This document shows, piece after piece, positions 47,309 through 57,996 of a stretch of DNA of 64,000 nt. The notes beneath the pieces were generated by a model. The model was not told the DNA's origin. It saw only the letters and a list, made by a program, of their open reading frames with translations, and did not search any database. Source of the stretch: Azadirachta indica (lineage: Eukaryota > Streptophyta > Magnoliopsida > Sapindales > Meliaceae); contig CM040440.1 in NCBI GenBank assembly GCA_022749755.1, positions 11,643,269 through 11,707,268 on the forward strand, written 5' to 3'. How positions within the stretch are numbered: position 1 is the stretch's first letter; each line of letters opens with the position of its first letter. Position numbers and translations under genes: made by a program.

Positions 47309-49297
47309 ATGTTGTATAAAGAAGGCATTAAGATGGATTCCAGTAAGGTAGAAGCAATCCTTAACTGGCCAACGCCTAAGTGTTTGCATGATATTCGAAG
47401 TTTTCATGGCTTTGCATCCTTTTATCGGCGTTTTATTAAAGAATTTAGCACAATTGTTGCTCCAATTACTAAGTGTCTTAAGGGAGAAGCTTTCAAGTGG
47501 ACAGAACAAGCACAAAGGAGCTTTGACACTATCAAAAGCAAGGTAACTCAAGCACCCATTTTTTCACTTCCAAATTTTAAGCAAGTGTTCGAAGTTGAAT
47601 GTGATGTATCAAATACTGGAATTGGTGGTGTTTTGAGCCAAGGAAACAAACCAATTGTTTTCTTCAGTGAGAAACTAAATGAATCTCGCAAGAAATATTC
47701 TACTTACCATAAGGAGTTGTATGCAATCTGTCGCTCTTTGGCTCATTGGAGTCAATATCTTCTTTCAAAACCATTTGTTCTCTATTCAGATCATGAGGCC
47801 TTAAAATTCATCAACAGCCAACAGAAGCTAAATTGAAGACATGCTGGATGGGTTGAATTTCTTCAATCTTTCAACTTCACCGTCAAGCACAAATCTGGAG
47901 CTCAAAATGTTGTAGCTGGTGCACTTAACTGAAAACATTCGTTGCTATCCTCAATGCAAGTGAAAGTCATAGGCTTTGAAGTCGTGAAGGAATTATATGC
48001 AAGTGATCCAGACTTTGCCAAGATATGGGCAGAATGTGAAAGTCATCCTTACAAGCAATTCTTGCGGCAAGAGGGCTATCTCTTTAAAGGTAATTGTTTG
48101 TGCATTCCTCGATGTTCTTTAAGAGAGTCTATTATCATGGAAGCTCATGACAGTTGTGTTGGAGGTCACTTTGGTAGAGATAAAACACTTTCTCTCTTGA
48201 AAGATAAGTTTTTTTGGCCAAAGATGGGATGCAATGTGATGAAGCATGTGGAAAGGTGTAAGATCTGCCATGTTGCAAAAAGTCATGCACAAAATACGGA
48301 TTTGTATACTCCATTACCAGTGCTTAACGCTCCATGGGAAGATGTTAGTCTAAATTTTATTGTTGGTTAACTAAGAACTCAAAAAAATAAAGATTCTGTC
48401 ATGGTGGTGGTGGATAGGTTTTCTAAAATGACTCATTTTATTCCATGCAACAAAACAGCGGATGCCTCTAATGTGGCTCATTTGTATTTTAAAGAGATAG
48501 TGAAGCTACATGGTATTCCAAAAACCAATGTTTCTGATCGAGATTCCAAGTTTTTGAGTCACTTTTGACGAACGTTATGGAGAAAACTTGGCACTAGTCT
48601 TAATTTTAGCTCCTCATCATCCTTAAACTGATGGTCAAACAGAAGTGACGAATAGGAGTTTGGGAAATCTCTTACGAAGTTATGTTGGTAAGAATATCAG
48701 ACAGTGGGATGTTATTTTGGCTCAAATTGAATTTGCCTATAATCGATCAACTAATCAATCTACTGGTCAAAGTCCTTTTGAGGTAGTTTATGGCAAAAAT
48801 CCTATCAGCCCAATGGATTTAACTCCACTTCCAATTCATCAACACTTTAGTGGAGATGCTGAAGAAAGAGTTAAGAGTATCAAAAAGCTTCATGAGCAAG
48901 TTCGTGACAAAATTTTGAAACAAAATGAGAAGTATCGACTTTCTACAAACAGACATCGCAAGCATGTCGATTTCAAGGAAGGAGATTTGGTTTGAATACA
49001 TCTTCGAAAAGCACGTTTTCTACCTAGAAAATATGCTAAACTCAAGCCTAAAGCTGATGGGCCATTTAAGATATTGCAACGAATTGGACAAAATGCTTAC
49101 AAGATTGAGTTGCCAAAAAGTTATGGGGTTTCATCTACATTCAACATTTTGGATTTATCTCCATACTATGAGGATTACAACAATATAGACTCAAGAATGA
49201 GTCTTCTTCAATCAGGGGAGATTGACACGGGAGTGTTCAAAAATCAAGAGCAGAACTTAAGTGCCAATATGTTCAAGAAGATTACCCAAATTTACTA
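47309..49297 (+). pseudogene. pol: Family-4 RNase H and integrase
   Basis: 47309-47836 covers the RT thumb ([18 protein letters not shown]) and RNase H (EVECDVSNTGIGGVL, FFSEKLNESRKKYSTYHKELYAI, LYSDHEALKFI). 47942-48370 is the integrase zinc region (HDSCVGGHFGRDKTL, CKICHVAK). 48371-48640 holds the core with VVVDRFSKM and SDRD-type motifs but several stops. 48645-48995 and 49074-49298 carry SPFEVVYGKNPI, the basic KYAKLKPKADGPFK-type region and RIGQNAYKIELPKSYGVSSTFNILDLSPY. The frame crosses into the 3' LTR at 49223 and stops at 49296. No chromodomain. Confidence 0.88.
49211..49222 (+). other. Polypurine tract, family 4
   Basis: atcaggggagat directly before the TGACACGG start of the 3' LTR. 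It primes plus-strand cDNA in LTR elements. It lies inside the pol reading frame (coding SGEI). Confidence 0.8.
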
Positions 49298-49992
49298 AGT
49301 TATGAAGACACTGTCAAAGGGGTAATTTCGAAATTTAAATTGTATTCACTGAAGTAATATTTCAGAACGACGTTGGTGCCACTAGAAAGTTGAAGAAGTA
49401 AGCTTTTTATAAAATTTTACGGTTTAGCATTTGGAGTTTTTTAGAGAAAGTTATGATAACTTGTTTACAATATGTTCATTTTCAACGCAGAATCAAGATG
49501 CACGGAATTCAAAGATTTTTTATCTTAAATTCAATTTGTTTTGTTTAATTTTTAGATGATAAAAGGATTTGGTGAATTGTAATTCAAAATTTTAGCTGTT
49601 ATGGTTATTTTCAAAGAATTTTAAATGTTTGTATTCATTTGTCAAAGTTAGGTAATGGTTGTTGACCTAACCATTGAAATTTCTAGGGGTTGTTGGCCTA
49701 ATCTTTGACATTTCTTTCCTTGTACGAGCTTATATAAAGGTTTTAAGCTTGTAGTATTGGAATCAAGTTGTTTTGAGTTTAGTTTAATTAAAATTCATGT
49801 GTTTTATACTCTGTATCTCTTAAAAAATTTTCATAGAGTGGTAAGTATTCTTTTGAATTCTACAACTTTTGGCAGCAAATTAGAGTGGTGTTTCTGTATC
49901 CCATTTGTTGTAAACTTTAGGAAGAGAACTTGTTTCAACCCTTATTTAGTAAAAACCTAAATCCCTACACAAACCCCCATTATCCGGTATCA
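49223..49992 (+). repeat. Family-4 3' LTR
   Basis: 770 bp, TGACACGGGAGTG...TATCCGGTATCA, with TATATAAAG at 49731-49739. Partner of 44077-44842. Open frame 49757-49960 is not a gene. Confidence 0.92.
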
Positions 49993-50174
49993 TGGATTGA
50001 AGAGTAGGACAATGTTGCTTGGTAGAATTATTATTTTCTTCAGAACTTGGTGGTGAACCTTCAAAAAGGGAAGCTTTCCTTAAGAATGGAAGTGTAAACA
50101 TATTTTGGGAGTTTGACTTTGCTATTGAAATAGTATTGAATATTTTGTGAAATGTGAGTAATTAGAGGTTGAGA

Positions 50175-50667
50175 TTATTTTCGAAATAAAATGTATCATA
50201 ATGATTCTCACACGATAGTAAGCAACAAGACATATGGCTTGTCTTGAAATGAAATCATTTTTTAAGTCTGTTTTGCTTTTAACAATTCTGACCTTGAAAA
50301 TCGTACGTTTTTTAATTTCTTCATTTCGAAATAAAATATATCGCAATGATCCTCATGCGATAGTGAGTAATAAGACGTGTGGTCCATCTCAAAATGAAGA
50401 CGTTTTTTGAACCTGTTTTACATTTGACAATTGTGGCACCAAAAACATAAATTTTCAACTTCTCTATTTTTGAAAGAAAATGTACAACAATGATCCTCAT
50501 GCAATAGTGAGTAATAAGACATGTGTCTCATTTGGAAACAAAGTCTTTTTTAGGTTTGTTTCGCATTGGACAATTTTGGTCCAAAAAATCGTACTTTTTC
50601 AACTTCTTTGTTCTTGAAATAAAACGCACTACAACGATCCTTACACGATGCTATTTTATAAGGAGTG
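50175..50667. repeat. 144-bp satellite, block H
   Basis: About 3.4 monomers, bounded by the truncated Athila-like LTR on the left and a family-2 LTR on the right. The last monomer is more diverged (ctattttataaggag). Confidence 0.9.
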
Positions 50668-50996
50668 TGATATGAACCTCGACAATAACGTGACGAAAAC
50701 CAACACCGAATGTAGTAAAAACCCCAAGATTTCCCCCAAACGCAAGTTTTTAAAGTCTTGACCCGATATCTATTCAGATAAGAATCAAGACAATGATTTA
50801 CTCAAATGCTACACCAAGAATCTTTAAGAAAACACTTAAGAATATAGATGATAAGTTTGGTTGTTTTGAACGCTACAAGAAATTAAACTTGAAGAGCTCA
50901 AGAACAAGAAGTTATAAGAAATAATTTAACACTCAAAATTACTTGTTTCATTTCAAGAAATGAAAGCCTTTTTATAGGCAAAATACAAAGGGAAAG
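50668..50996 (-). repeat. Family-2 LTR fragment
   Basis: Starts TGATATGAACCTCGAC and matches 8992-9325, ending at caaagggaaa, where family-1 LTR begins. It is probably the 3' end of the same family-2 element whose pol resumes at 57997 on the other side of the family-1 insertion. Confidence 0.82.
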
Positions 50997-51713
50997 AGTG
51001 TAAGAAAGAGTGTAAGAAAGAGTCAAATATCAAGCTTGGACTTCAAGACAATAATCAGAGCTTGGTAACATTGACACAAGTACAAGAAGGCAAAACCTGA
51101 AGATTAAAGCTTCTACGGAATTCAACTTCTCAAATTTGTATAAGACCATATTCGAATGGTGTCTCAAGGCTAAGCAAGCATGTTCAAGTTCTTTTAATTG
51201 CAGTTCGAATCAGATCGTCATCATGATGCAAGTTTCGGATTCCATGTGCCAGTTTGGGCTAAGTTGCTGTTCAAGCCCATTATCTATTTTAGTCCTATTT
51301 ATAAACATATATTTATAATTTGTTATGTGTTTGGGCTGTTAATGTTAATTATTAAGCCCAAATTCAGTTTATTTTATTTTAAGTTAGAATAAGTTTATTT
51401 TTGTGGCCAAACACTCCAATTAGGGTTATTTATCTCCTGTACTCTTATATATTCAGCCACATGCTCCCATGGAGGCATCATGACTTTTTCGAATGAAATA
51501 AAATTGAGAGTGTTTTCTCTTATTTTGATTCTTGCTTGAATCAAGGTTCTTACAATCAAAGCTAATTACTTTGAGGGTATTTATTCTAAAGTTCTATTTC
51601 ACAAGTTGAAATTGGGTTGCAGACTTGGGTGAATCTGATTTAGCTTTCCAAGAAGTTGCTTCCATGCGTAAAAATATTGGGCCTCAAGTTTAATATACTC
51701 GGGGTTCGTATCA
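50997..51713 (+). repeat. Family-1 5' LTR, 5'-truncated
   Basis: Lacks the first roughly 145 bp of the LTR (compare 57149). It begins in the gagtgtaagaaagag segment, whose 12-bp tgtaagaaagag is duplicated (50999-51022), and ends GGTTCGTATCA at 51713. TATATATT box at 51446-51453. Confidence 0.87.
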
Positions 51714-51714
51714 G

Positions 51715-51731
51715 TTTGGTATCAGAGTTAC
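51715..51731 (+). other. Primer-binding site, initiator-Met type
   Basis: tttggtatcagagttac, one base after the 5' LTR. The other family-1 copies (minus strand 34645 and 37708) read tttggtatcagagc. It is complementary to the 3' end of a plant initiator-Met tRNA. Confidence 0.88.
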
Positions 51732-52560
51732 GGCTCTAAATCAGGTTATATCGTCTTTCAAATTTGTCTATTTGTTTCTTTAGTTTCTGAGTCTGTTTTG
51801 CTTCAATTCCATTTATTTTTGTTTTTGTGTCTATTATATCAAAAAAAAAAAAAAGAAGAAGGTTTCCTTTCAATTTACAGCAAGTCAAGTTTGGGTTGTA
51901 TCAATCTCTAATTCGGTTGATTTAGTCTTTGTCTATTCGTTTCTTTTCTATTTGTTTCTATTTATTTTTATTTGGTCACTCCTACGTGTTTGGAGGTAAA
52001 AAAAAATAAAAAAGAAAATTAAAAAAAAGAGAAGAGAAAAGCAGAGCATTTGGCCAAGAGAAGAAAAAAAAAAAAAAGGGGGGCAGGTGTTGAACGAAAA
52101 TAAGGAGAATAAAAAGAAAAATCAAATTACTTCAAGGAGTTTGACCAAATCAACCCTACATTCCAAAATAAGATAGGATTTGCTTTCTAATCTTTCCATA
52201 ATTTTTGGTTGACTTTCTTATTCCTTCACTAAATTCTTTTTTTCTTTGGTCTTAATATTTCCTTTATCATTTCTAAAATCTATTTCCTAGTCCTTGTGCT
52301 TTCCTAATTTGTTGCCTATTTAAATTAGTTTTATTTTACTTTTCATTGTATTTAGTAAATTTGTATAAATTTTGATTTTTGCAACTAATCTTTAATAAGA
52401 GAATTAGAGTGAAAAAAGGTTTAGTGTGAGCTTATCTAGAAAAAAGTCATAAATAAAGTGAGAAACACGAGCGAACTTGAGTGATAATATTACTTGAGTG
52501 AAACACGTAAGGGAGTGAAGTGAGGAAATTATTCTTTTGCTTTACTAACTGTCTCGCAGG
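51732..52560 (+). mobile_element. Family-1 leader with candidate intron
   Basis: 829 bp, AT-rich, without coding capacity. It contains the A(n)G6 tract near 52065-52083, a candidate donor ggag|gtaaaa (GT at 51996-51997) and a candidate acceptor tctcgcag|g (AG at 52558-52559) ending one base before the gag ATG. A ctaac motif lies just upstream of the acceptor. The three other leaders keep the same sites. Confidence 0.7.
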
Positions 52561-53766
52561 ATGAGTGGACAAGCAAGAAATCCACAAGGTGAGATAGATC
52601 GATTGCAAGCGTTAACCGAGTTGTTGCAAGCAGTGGATAGAAAATATGGAGAGTTGGTTGATAGAATGGAGAGGCTGGAGATTTCAGCCACAAGAGGGCA
52701 GCCACCTAATGCTTCTAATCCAACCATGCAAACTAGGCGAGTTCCGAGAAGAGCTCAATTAGATGATAGTTTTAATGATAGTGAATCGCTTGATGACAAT
52801 GGAGAGGAAGAAGAGGTGAGACCGAGGGTAAGAAACAATAACAATAGCAACAATGGGGTCAAACTGAAAATTTCACCATTTTATGGAAGAATAGATTCTG
52901 AGGCATACTTGGATTGGGAAACGAAGATTGAATTAGTGTTTGATTGCAATGACTACACTGAATCCAAGAAGTTGAAGCTTGCCGTGGCTGTTTTTGAAGC
53001 TTATGCTATTACTTGGTGGGATGATACTAAGCAAAAGCGAAGGAGAAATACGGAAAGGCCCATTGAAGAGTGGAGAGATCTGAAATCCATCATGTGCAAG
53101 AGATTTGTACCAAGCTACTACTATAGAGAATTGTATAATCGACTTCAAAATCTCACTCAAGGGTCCAAGAGTGTTGAGGAATACTACAAGGAGATGGAGG
53201 TAGCAATGATAAGAGCAAATGTAGAGGAAGATAATGAGGCTACAATGGCAAGATTTCTCAATGGTTTGAACAAAGAGATTTCTAATGTGGTTGAATTGCA
53301 GCCATATATGGAGATAGAAGACTTGCTTCACCTTGCATTGAAGGTTGAGAAGCAACTGAAAAAGAGAGGTCGTACAAGTCAGTTTTCCTCCTATACTTCT
53401 GCATTCAAATCAAATTGGAGGAAAGATGATAAGGCTTCGTCATCCAAGCCTAAAATCGAATCCAAAGAGTTTCCCAAAACATCCAACTCAAGCAAAGACA
53501 AGGGTATGTTTGATTCTACTACTAACACTAGAAATATTAAATGTTTTAAATGTCAAGGTGTAGGATATTACAAGCGGGATTGCCCAAATCAAAGAACCAT
53601 ATTCATGCTTGAGGGAGAGTACTATTCGGCCAGTGAAGAGGAGAATGAACAAGAGACGATGCCAACTCTTGAAGATGCAAGTGATGAAGAAGGGGATGAG
53701 CAATTTACTATGGCGGAAACTGGTAAGGCTCTTGTATCAAGAAGAGTTTTGAATATGCAAGCCTAA
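52561..53766 (+). CDS. gag: Family-1 gag (401 codons to premature stop)
   Basis: Starts at ATG 52561 (MSGQARNPQGEI). Residues 12-42 are coiled-coil-like. 66-100 is acidic then Asn-rich. About 115-265 is the Retrotrans_gag capsid domain (YLDWETKIELVFDCNDYTE, ITWWDDTKQKRRRN, LKSIMCKRFVPSYYYRELYN, ARFLNGLNKEI). 270-325 is basic and Ser-rich. 328-341 is the CCHC knuckle, but its His is Tyr (CFKCQGVGYYKRDC), so zinc binding is probably lost. 342-401 is the acidic linker. The TAA at 53764 replaces sense sequence found in the sister copies (VQQEE-type). The same frame continues directly into protease, so normal translation would give a single Gag-Pol. Confidence 0.88.
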   Translation: MSGQARNPQGEIDRLQALTELLQAVDRKYGELVDRMERLEISATRGQPPNASNPTMQTRRVPRRAQLDDSFNDSESLDDNGEEEEVRPRVRNNNNSNNGVKLKISPFYGRIDSEAYLDWETKIELVFDCNDYTESKKLKLAVAVFEAYAITWWDDTKQKRRRNTERPIEEWRDLKSIMCKRFVPSYYYRELYNRLQNLTQGSKSVEEYYKEMEVAMIRANVEEDNEATMARFLNGLNKEISNVVELQPYMEIEDLLHLALKVEKQLKKRGRTSQFSSYTSAFKSNWRKDDKASSSKPKIESKEFPKTSNSSKDKGMFDSTTNTRNIKCFKCQGVGYYKRDCPNQRTIFMLEGEYYSASEEENEQETMPTLEDASDEEGDEQFTMAETGKALVSRRVLNMQA

Positions 53767-54951
53767 CAGGAAGAATGTGATCAAAGAGAGAATCTCTTCC
53801 ATACTAGGTGCCTTGTAAAGGATAGGGTTTGTGATGTGATAGTTGATGGTGGCAGTGTAACTAATGTTGCTAGTACTACTCTTGTAGAAAAGTTGGGGTT
53901 ACCTACTTTAAACCATCCACATCCTTACAAGTTGAAGTGGCTTAATGATTGTGGGGAAATTAGGGTGACAAAGCAAGTTCTTGTTGCCTTTAAAATAGGC
54001 AAGTATAGAGATGAGTTGTTGTTTGATGTAGTGCCCATGCATGCTGGTCATCTCTTGTTGGGACGCCCTTGGCAATTTGACAGAAGAGTGTTACATAATG
54101 GTTTTACAAATCATTATACTTTTGAGAAGGATGGGAAGAAAATTACTCTTGTACCACTTTCACCTAAAGAAGTTTATGAGGGTGAGCTTAGAAGAATGCA
54201 AAGTCAGAAAGAAAACAAGAGTGAGGAGAAAAGAGTGAGTGAAGTTGTAACAAAGGAGGGTAAGTTTTCAAAAGAAAAGAGTGGCAAAAATAATGAGAAA
54301 GAAAAAAAAGTGAGTTCGAATGGAAAGGGGCAGAATTCAAATGAGGGAAAAAGAGTGGAGGAAAAAGAAACAATTGAGTGTGAAAAGAAACAAATGAGCT
54401 TTTATGCAAAAAGGAGTGATATTAGGGCGGCTTGGTTTTCCAACAAAAGTATACTTGTACTTATGTACAAGGAACTTTACTTAAATACTAATGACCTTAA
54501 TACTTCTTTGCCTATTGCATTTGTTTCTCTTTTACAGGCTTATGAAGATGTTTTTCCCGAGGAGATGCCCAATGAATTGCCGCCCATTAGGGGTATCGAG
54601 CATCAGATCGATTTTATTCCTGGAGCTTCAATTCCAAATAAACCAGCCTATAGGAGTAATCCCGAGGAGACAAAGGAGCTTCAAAGGCAAGTTGAGGAGT
54701 TGTTAACCAAGGGATATGTTAGAGAAAGTATGAGTCCATGTGCTGTTCCTGTTCTGTTGGTACCTAAGAAAGATGGCTCTTGGCATATGTGTGTTGATTG
54801 TCGTGCAATTAATAATATTACGGTAAAGTATCGCCATCGTATTCCTAGGCTAGATGATATGCTTGATGAATTATATGGTTCTACTATCTTTAGCAAAATT
54901 GATTTGAAAAGTGGGTATCATCAAATTCGCATGAGAGAGAGTGATGAGTGA
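53767..54951 (+). pseudogene. pol: Family-1 protease and RT N-terminal half
   Basis: In frame with gag. Protease: LFHTRCLVKDRVCD then [11 protein letters not shown] (53840-53875) with the catalytic Asp, [24 protein letters not shown], and [19 protein letters not shown] Lys/Glu-rich linker of about 100 residues follows (54180-54400). RT begins at about 54540: [56 protein letters not shown] (His for the usual Arg), [29 protein letters not shown]. It stops at 54949, where TGG became TGA (DEWKTAF in sister copies). The RT is therefore cut before its catalytic motif. Confidence 0.9.
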
Positions 54952-56336
54952 AAAACTGCATTCAAAACAAAATATGGTCTGTATGAATGGTTAGTTATGC
55001 CTTTTGGTTTAACTAATGAACCTAGTACTTTCATGAGGCTTATGAACCATGTTTTGAAAGATTTAATTGAAAAATTTGTTATTGTATACTTTGATGATAT
55101 CCTTGTATATTCCAAAAATTCGAATGAACATGTAGAACATTTAAGGGCTGTACTTGATATTTTGAGGAAAGAAAAGTTATATGCTAACATTAAAAAGTGT
55201 TCTTTTTGTTTAGATCGAATTGTGTTTTTAGGTTTCGTGGTAAGTGTTCAAGGCGTTGAAGTTGATAAAGAGAAGGTAAGTGCTATAAAAAATTGGCCTA
55301 CTCCTAAATCGGTAAGTGAGGTAAGAAGTTTTCATGGATTGGCTAGTTTTTATAGACGGTTTATAAAAGATTTTAGCACCATTGCGGCACCCCTTACAGA
55401 GGTAATTAAAAAGAATTGTACTTTTAAGTGGGACAAAGAACAAGAGCATGCATTTACTTTATTGAAAGATAAGCTTTGTAAGGCACCCATTCTTTCCTTG
55501 CCTAACTTTGCTAATACTTTTGAACTTGAATGTGATGCATCAGGATTGGGCATTGGGGCTGTTCTTATGCAGGAAAAGAGGCCAATTGCCTACTTTAGTG
55601 AAAAGCTCCATGGTGCGTCATTGAATTATCCTACTTACCAAAAAGAGCTTTATGCTTTGGTTAGAGCTTTGGAAAACTGGCAGCATTACCTATGGCCTAA
55701 GGAATTTGTTATTCATACTGACCATCAATCTTTGAAGTTCATTAAAAGTCAAGGTAAGTTGAACAAACGACATGCCAAATGGGTCGAATTTATTGAGACT
55801 TTTCCTTATGTGATTAAATACAAGCAAGGTAAAGATAATGTTGTGGCTGATGCACTTCCAAGGAGGTATACTTTACTTAATGCTTTAGATGCAAGAATGT
55901 TTGGATTTGAACATATTAAAACTCTTTATGATGATGATACTGACTTTTCTAGCATTTTCAAAGCATGTGAGAAAGCTGCATATGGTAAGTTCTATAGAAT
56001 GGATGGGTTTTTGTTTAAAGAAAATAAATTGTGCATACCTATTTGTTCTCTGAAAGAATTGCTTGTAAAAGAGTCTCATGGGGGTGGTTTAATAGGACAT
56101 TTTGGCATTACAAAAACTTTAGACACTTTAGATGAACACTTCTATTGGCCTAAAATGAAAAATGATGTGCAAAAAGTTTGTGATAGATGTGTTGTGTGCA
56201 AACAAGCTAAATCTAAAGTTTTAAATCAAGGTTTGTATACTCCTTTACCTGTTTCTAGTGAACCTTGGACTAATATTTTCATGGATTTTGTTTTGGGTTT
56301 ACCTAGATCAAAAAAGGGAAAGATTCTATTTTTGTA
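54952..56336 (+). pseudogene. pol: Family-1 RT C-terminal half, RNase H, integrase start
   Basis: Same frame as the preceding segment, open for 446 codons from 54997. [22 protein letters not shown] and the catalytic [11 protein letters not shown] near 55085, [23 protein letters not shown], then the thumb [18 protein letters not shown]. RNase H 55500-55740: [55 protein letters not shown] (acidic residues present). Then [35 protein letters not shown]. Integrase zinc region: [24 protein letters not shown] and [12 protein letters not shown]; first catalytic Asp in [11 protein letters not shown] 1-nt deletion in a run of A/G near 56312-56320 shifts the frame. Confidence 0.92.
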
Positions 56337-57383
56337 GTGGTTGATAGGTTTTCCAAGATGTCACATTTTATACCTTGTAATAAAACTGATGATGCCACTA
56401 ATATTGCAAATCTGTTCTTTAGGGAAGTAGTGCGTTTGCATGGCATTCCAAAAACTATAGTTAGTGATAGAGATGTGAAGTTTCTAAGTCATTTTTGGAA
56501 AGTTTTGTGGAGTAAATTGGGTACTAAATTGTTATATTCTACTACTTGTCACCCACAAACTTATGGTCAAACAGAAGTTGTGAATAGAACTTTGGGAACT
56601 TTGTTGCGTGCTATTGTCCAAAAAAATTTGAAGAATTGGGAAGAGTGCATTCCATTTGTTGAATTCGCATATAATAGAGTTGTGCATTCTACTACTGGTT
56701 TTTCACCGTTTGAAATTGTTTATGGCTTTAACCCACTAGCCCCTTTGGATTTAGTTCCTTTACCTTGTGATGAAAGAACTAGCTTAGATGGGAAAACAAA
56801 GGCAGAATTGGTGAGAAAACTACATGCAGATGTGCGCAAGAACATTGAAAAGAAGAATCAACAAATTACAAGCCAAGTAAACAAAGGACGAAGGCGCGTT
56901 GTATTCGAGCCTGGTGATTGGGTTTGGGTACATATGCGAAAGGAAAGGTTTCCAACTCAAAGAAAGTCAAAGCTACATCCAAGAGGAGATGGTCCCTTTC
57001 AAGTTGTTGAGAAGATCAATGATAATGCCTATAAATTGGATCTTCCTGGTGAGTATACTGTGAATGCAACTTTTAATGTGGCTGATCTTTCTCCTTTTGA
57101 TGTAGATGGTGAAGATTCGTGGACGAATCATCTTAAGGAGCAAGGGAATGATGCAAATACGGATGCACACAAGAGCAATGATCCAATTCAGCTACCCAAT
57201 GGTCCCGTTACAAGAGCAAGAATGAAGAAATTCAAAAATGCATTGAATGGGATGATTCAAGGTTTGTGGGATGATCTTACAACAATTCAAGAGTGTAAGA
57301 AAGAGTCAAATATCAAGCTTGGACTTCAAGACAATAATCAGAGCTTGGTAACATTGACACAAGTACAAGAAGGCAAAACCTGA
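56337..57383 (+). pseudogene. pol: Family-1 integrase core and C-terminus
   Basis: 348 open codons in the next frame. [21 protein letters not shown], second catalytic Asp in [21 protein letters not shown], third acid in [14 protein letters not shown]. The preceding HPQTDG of sister copies reads HPQTYG. Then [71 protein letters not shown] and [18 protein letters not shown]. The GPF module is present, but no chromodomain follows. Instead [19 protein letters not shown] and a tail run 235 bp into the 3' LTR (starts 57149) before TGA at 57381. All catalytic acids are legible. This is the fullest family-1 integrase end in the window. Confidence 0.92.
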
Positions 57384-57996
57384 AGATTAAAGCTTCTACG
57401 GAATTCAACTTCTCAAATTTGTATAAGACCATATTCGAATGATGTCTCAAGGCTAAGCAAGCATGTTCAAGTTCTTTCAATTGCAGTTCGAATCAGATCG
57501 TCATCATGATGCAAGTTTCGGATTCCATGTGCCAGTTTGGGCTAAGTTGCTGTTCAAGCCCATTATCTATTTTAGTCTTATTTATAAACATATATTTATA
57601 ATTTGTTATGTGTTTGGGCTGTTAATGTTAATTATTAAGCCCAAATTCAGTTTATTTTATTTTAAGTTAGAATAAGTTTATTTTTGTGGCCAAACACTCC
57701 AATTAGGGTTACTTATCTCCTGTACTCTTATATATTCAGCCACATGCTCCCATGGAGGCATCATGACTTTTTCGAATGAAATAAAATTGAGAGTGTTTTC
57801 TCTTGTTTTGATTCTTGCTTGAATCAAGGTTCTTACAATCAAAGCTAATTACTTTGAGGGTATTTATTCTAAGGTTCTATTTCAAAAGTTGAAATTGGGT
57901 TGCAGACTTGGATGAATCTGATTTAGCTTTCCAAGAAGTTGCTTCCATGCGTAAAAATATTGGGTCTCAAGTTTAATATACTCGGGGTTCGTATCA
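57149..57996 (+). repeat. Family-1 3' LTR (complete)
   Basis: 848 bp from TGATGCAAATACGG, after the purine-rich aaggagcaagggaa, to GGTTCGTATCA. TATATATTCAG box near 57729. The first 235 bp are also pol coding. Open frame 57463-57675 is not a gene. Confidence 0.9.

Larger units (their letters stand above)
44077..49992 (+). mobile_element. Complete family-4 gypsy element with target duplication
   Basis: A 5916-bp element: LTR (44077-44842), PBS, gag, protease-RT-RNase H-integrase, PPT, LTR (49223-49992). Perfect 5-bp target duplication tggat at 44072-44076 and 49993-49997, inside an Athila-like LTR that is continuous once the insert is removed. The two LTRs differ by scattered substitutions and a small indel near 44255/49413 (several percent by eye), so the insertion is old. 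The coding region is dead. Confidence 0.95.
43594..50174 (+). repeat. Athila-like LTR, split by a family-4 element
   Basis: Part 1 (43594-44076) starts TGATAAATCAATATTTGTCC after the PPT. Part 2 (49993-50174) continues gattgaagagtaggac ... gaacttggtggtgaacc, matching 17900-18000 in reverse. Between them is a complete family-4 element with duplicated tggat. The LTR is cut at 50174 by satellite H. Confidence 0.87.
50997..57996 (+). mobile_element. Best-preserved family-1 gypsy element
   Basis: 7.0 kb: truncated 5' LTR, PBS, leader, gag, pol, 3' LTR. Family-2 sequence flanks both sides, but the flanks are not adjacent in an intact family-2 element and no target duplication is found, so insertion was followed by loss at the left side. 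Gag and pol are one fused frame with only two nonsense codons and one frameshift, the lowest damage of the family here. Confidence 0.9.

Noticed and set aside
57249..57294. A TGTAAGAAAGAGTC start for the family-1 LTR (703-bp LTR)
   Set aside because: No purine tract precedes it. The complete LTR at 37709-38552 and the PPTs before TGATGCAAATACGG show the true start is about 145 bp upstream; the 50997 LTR is simply truncated.
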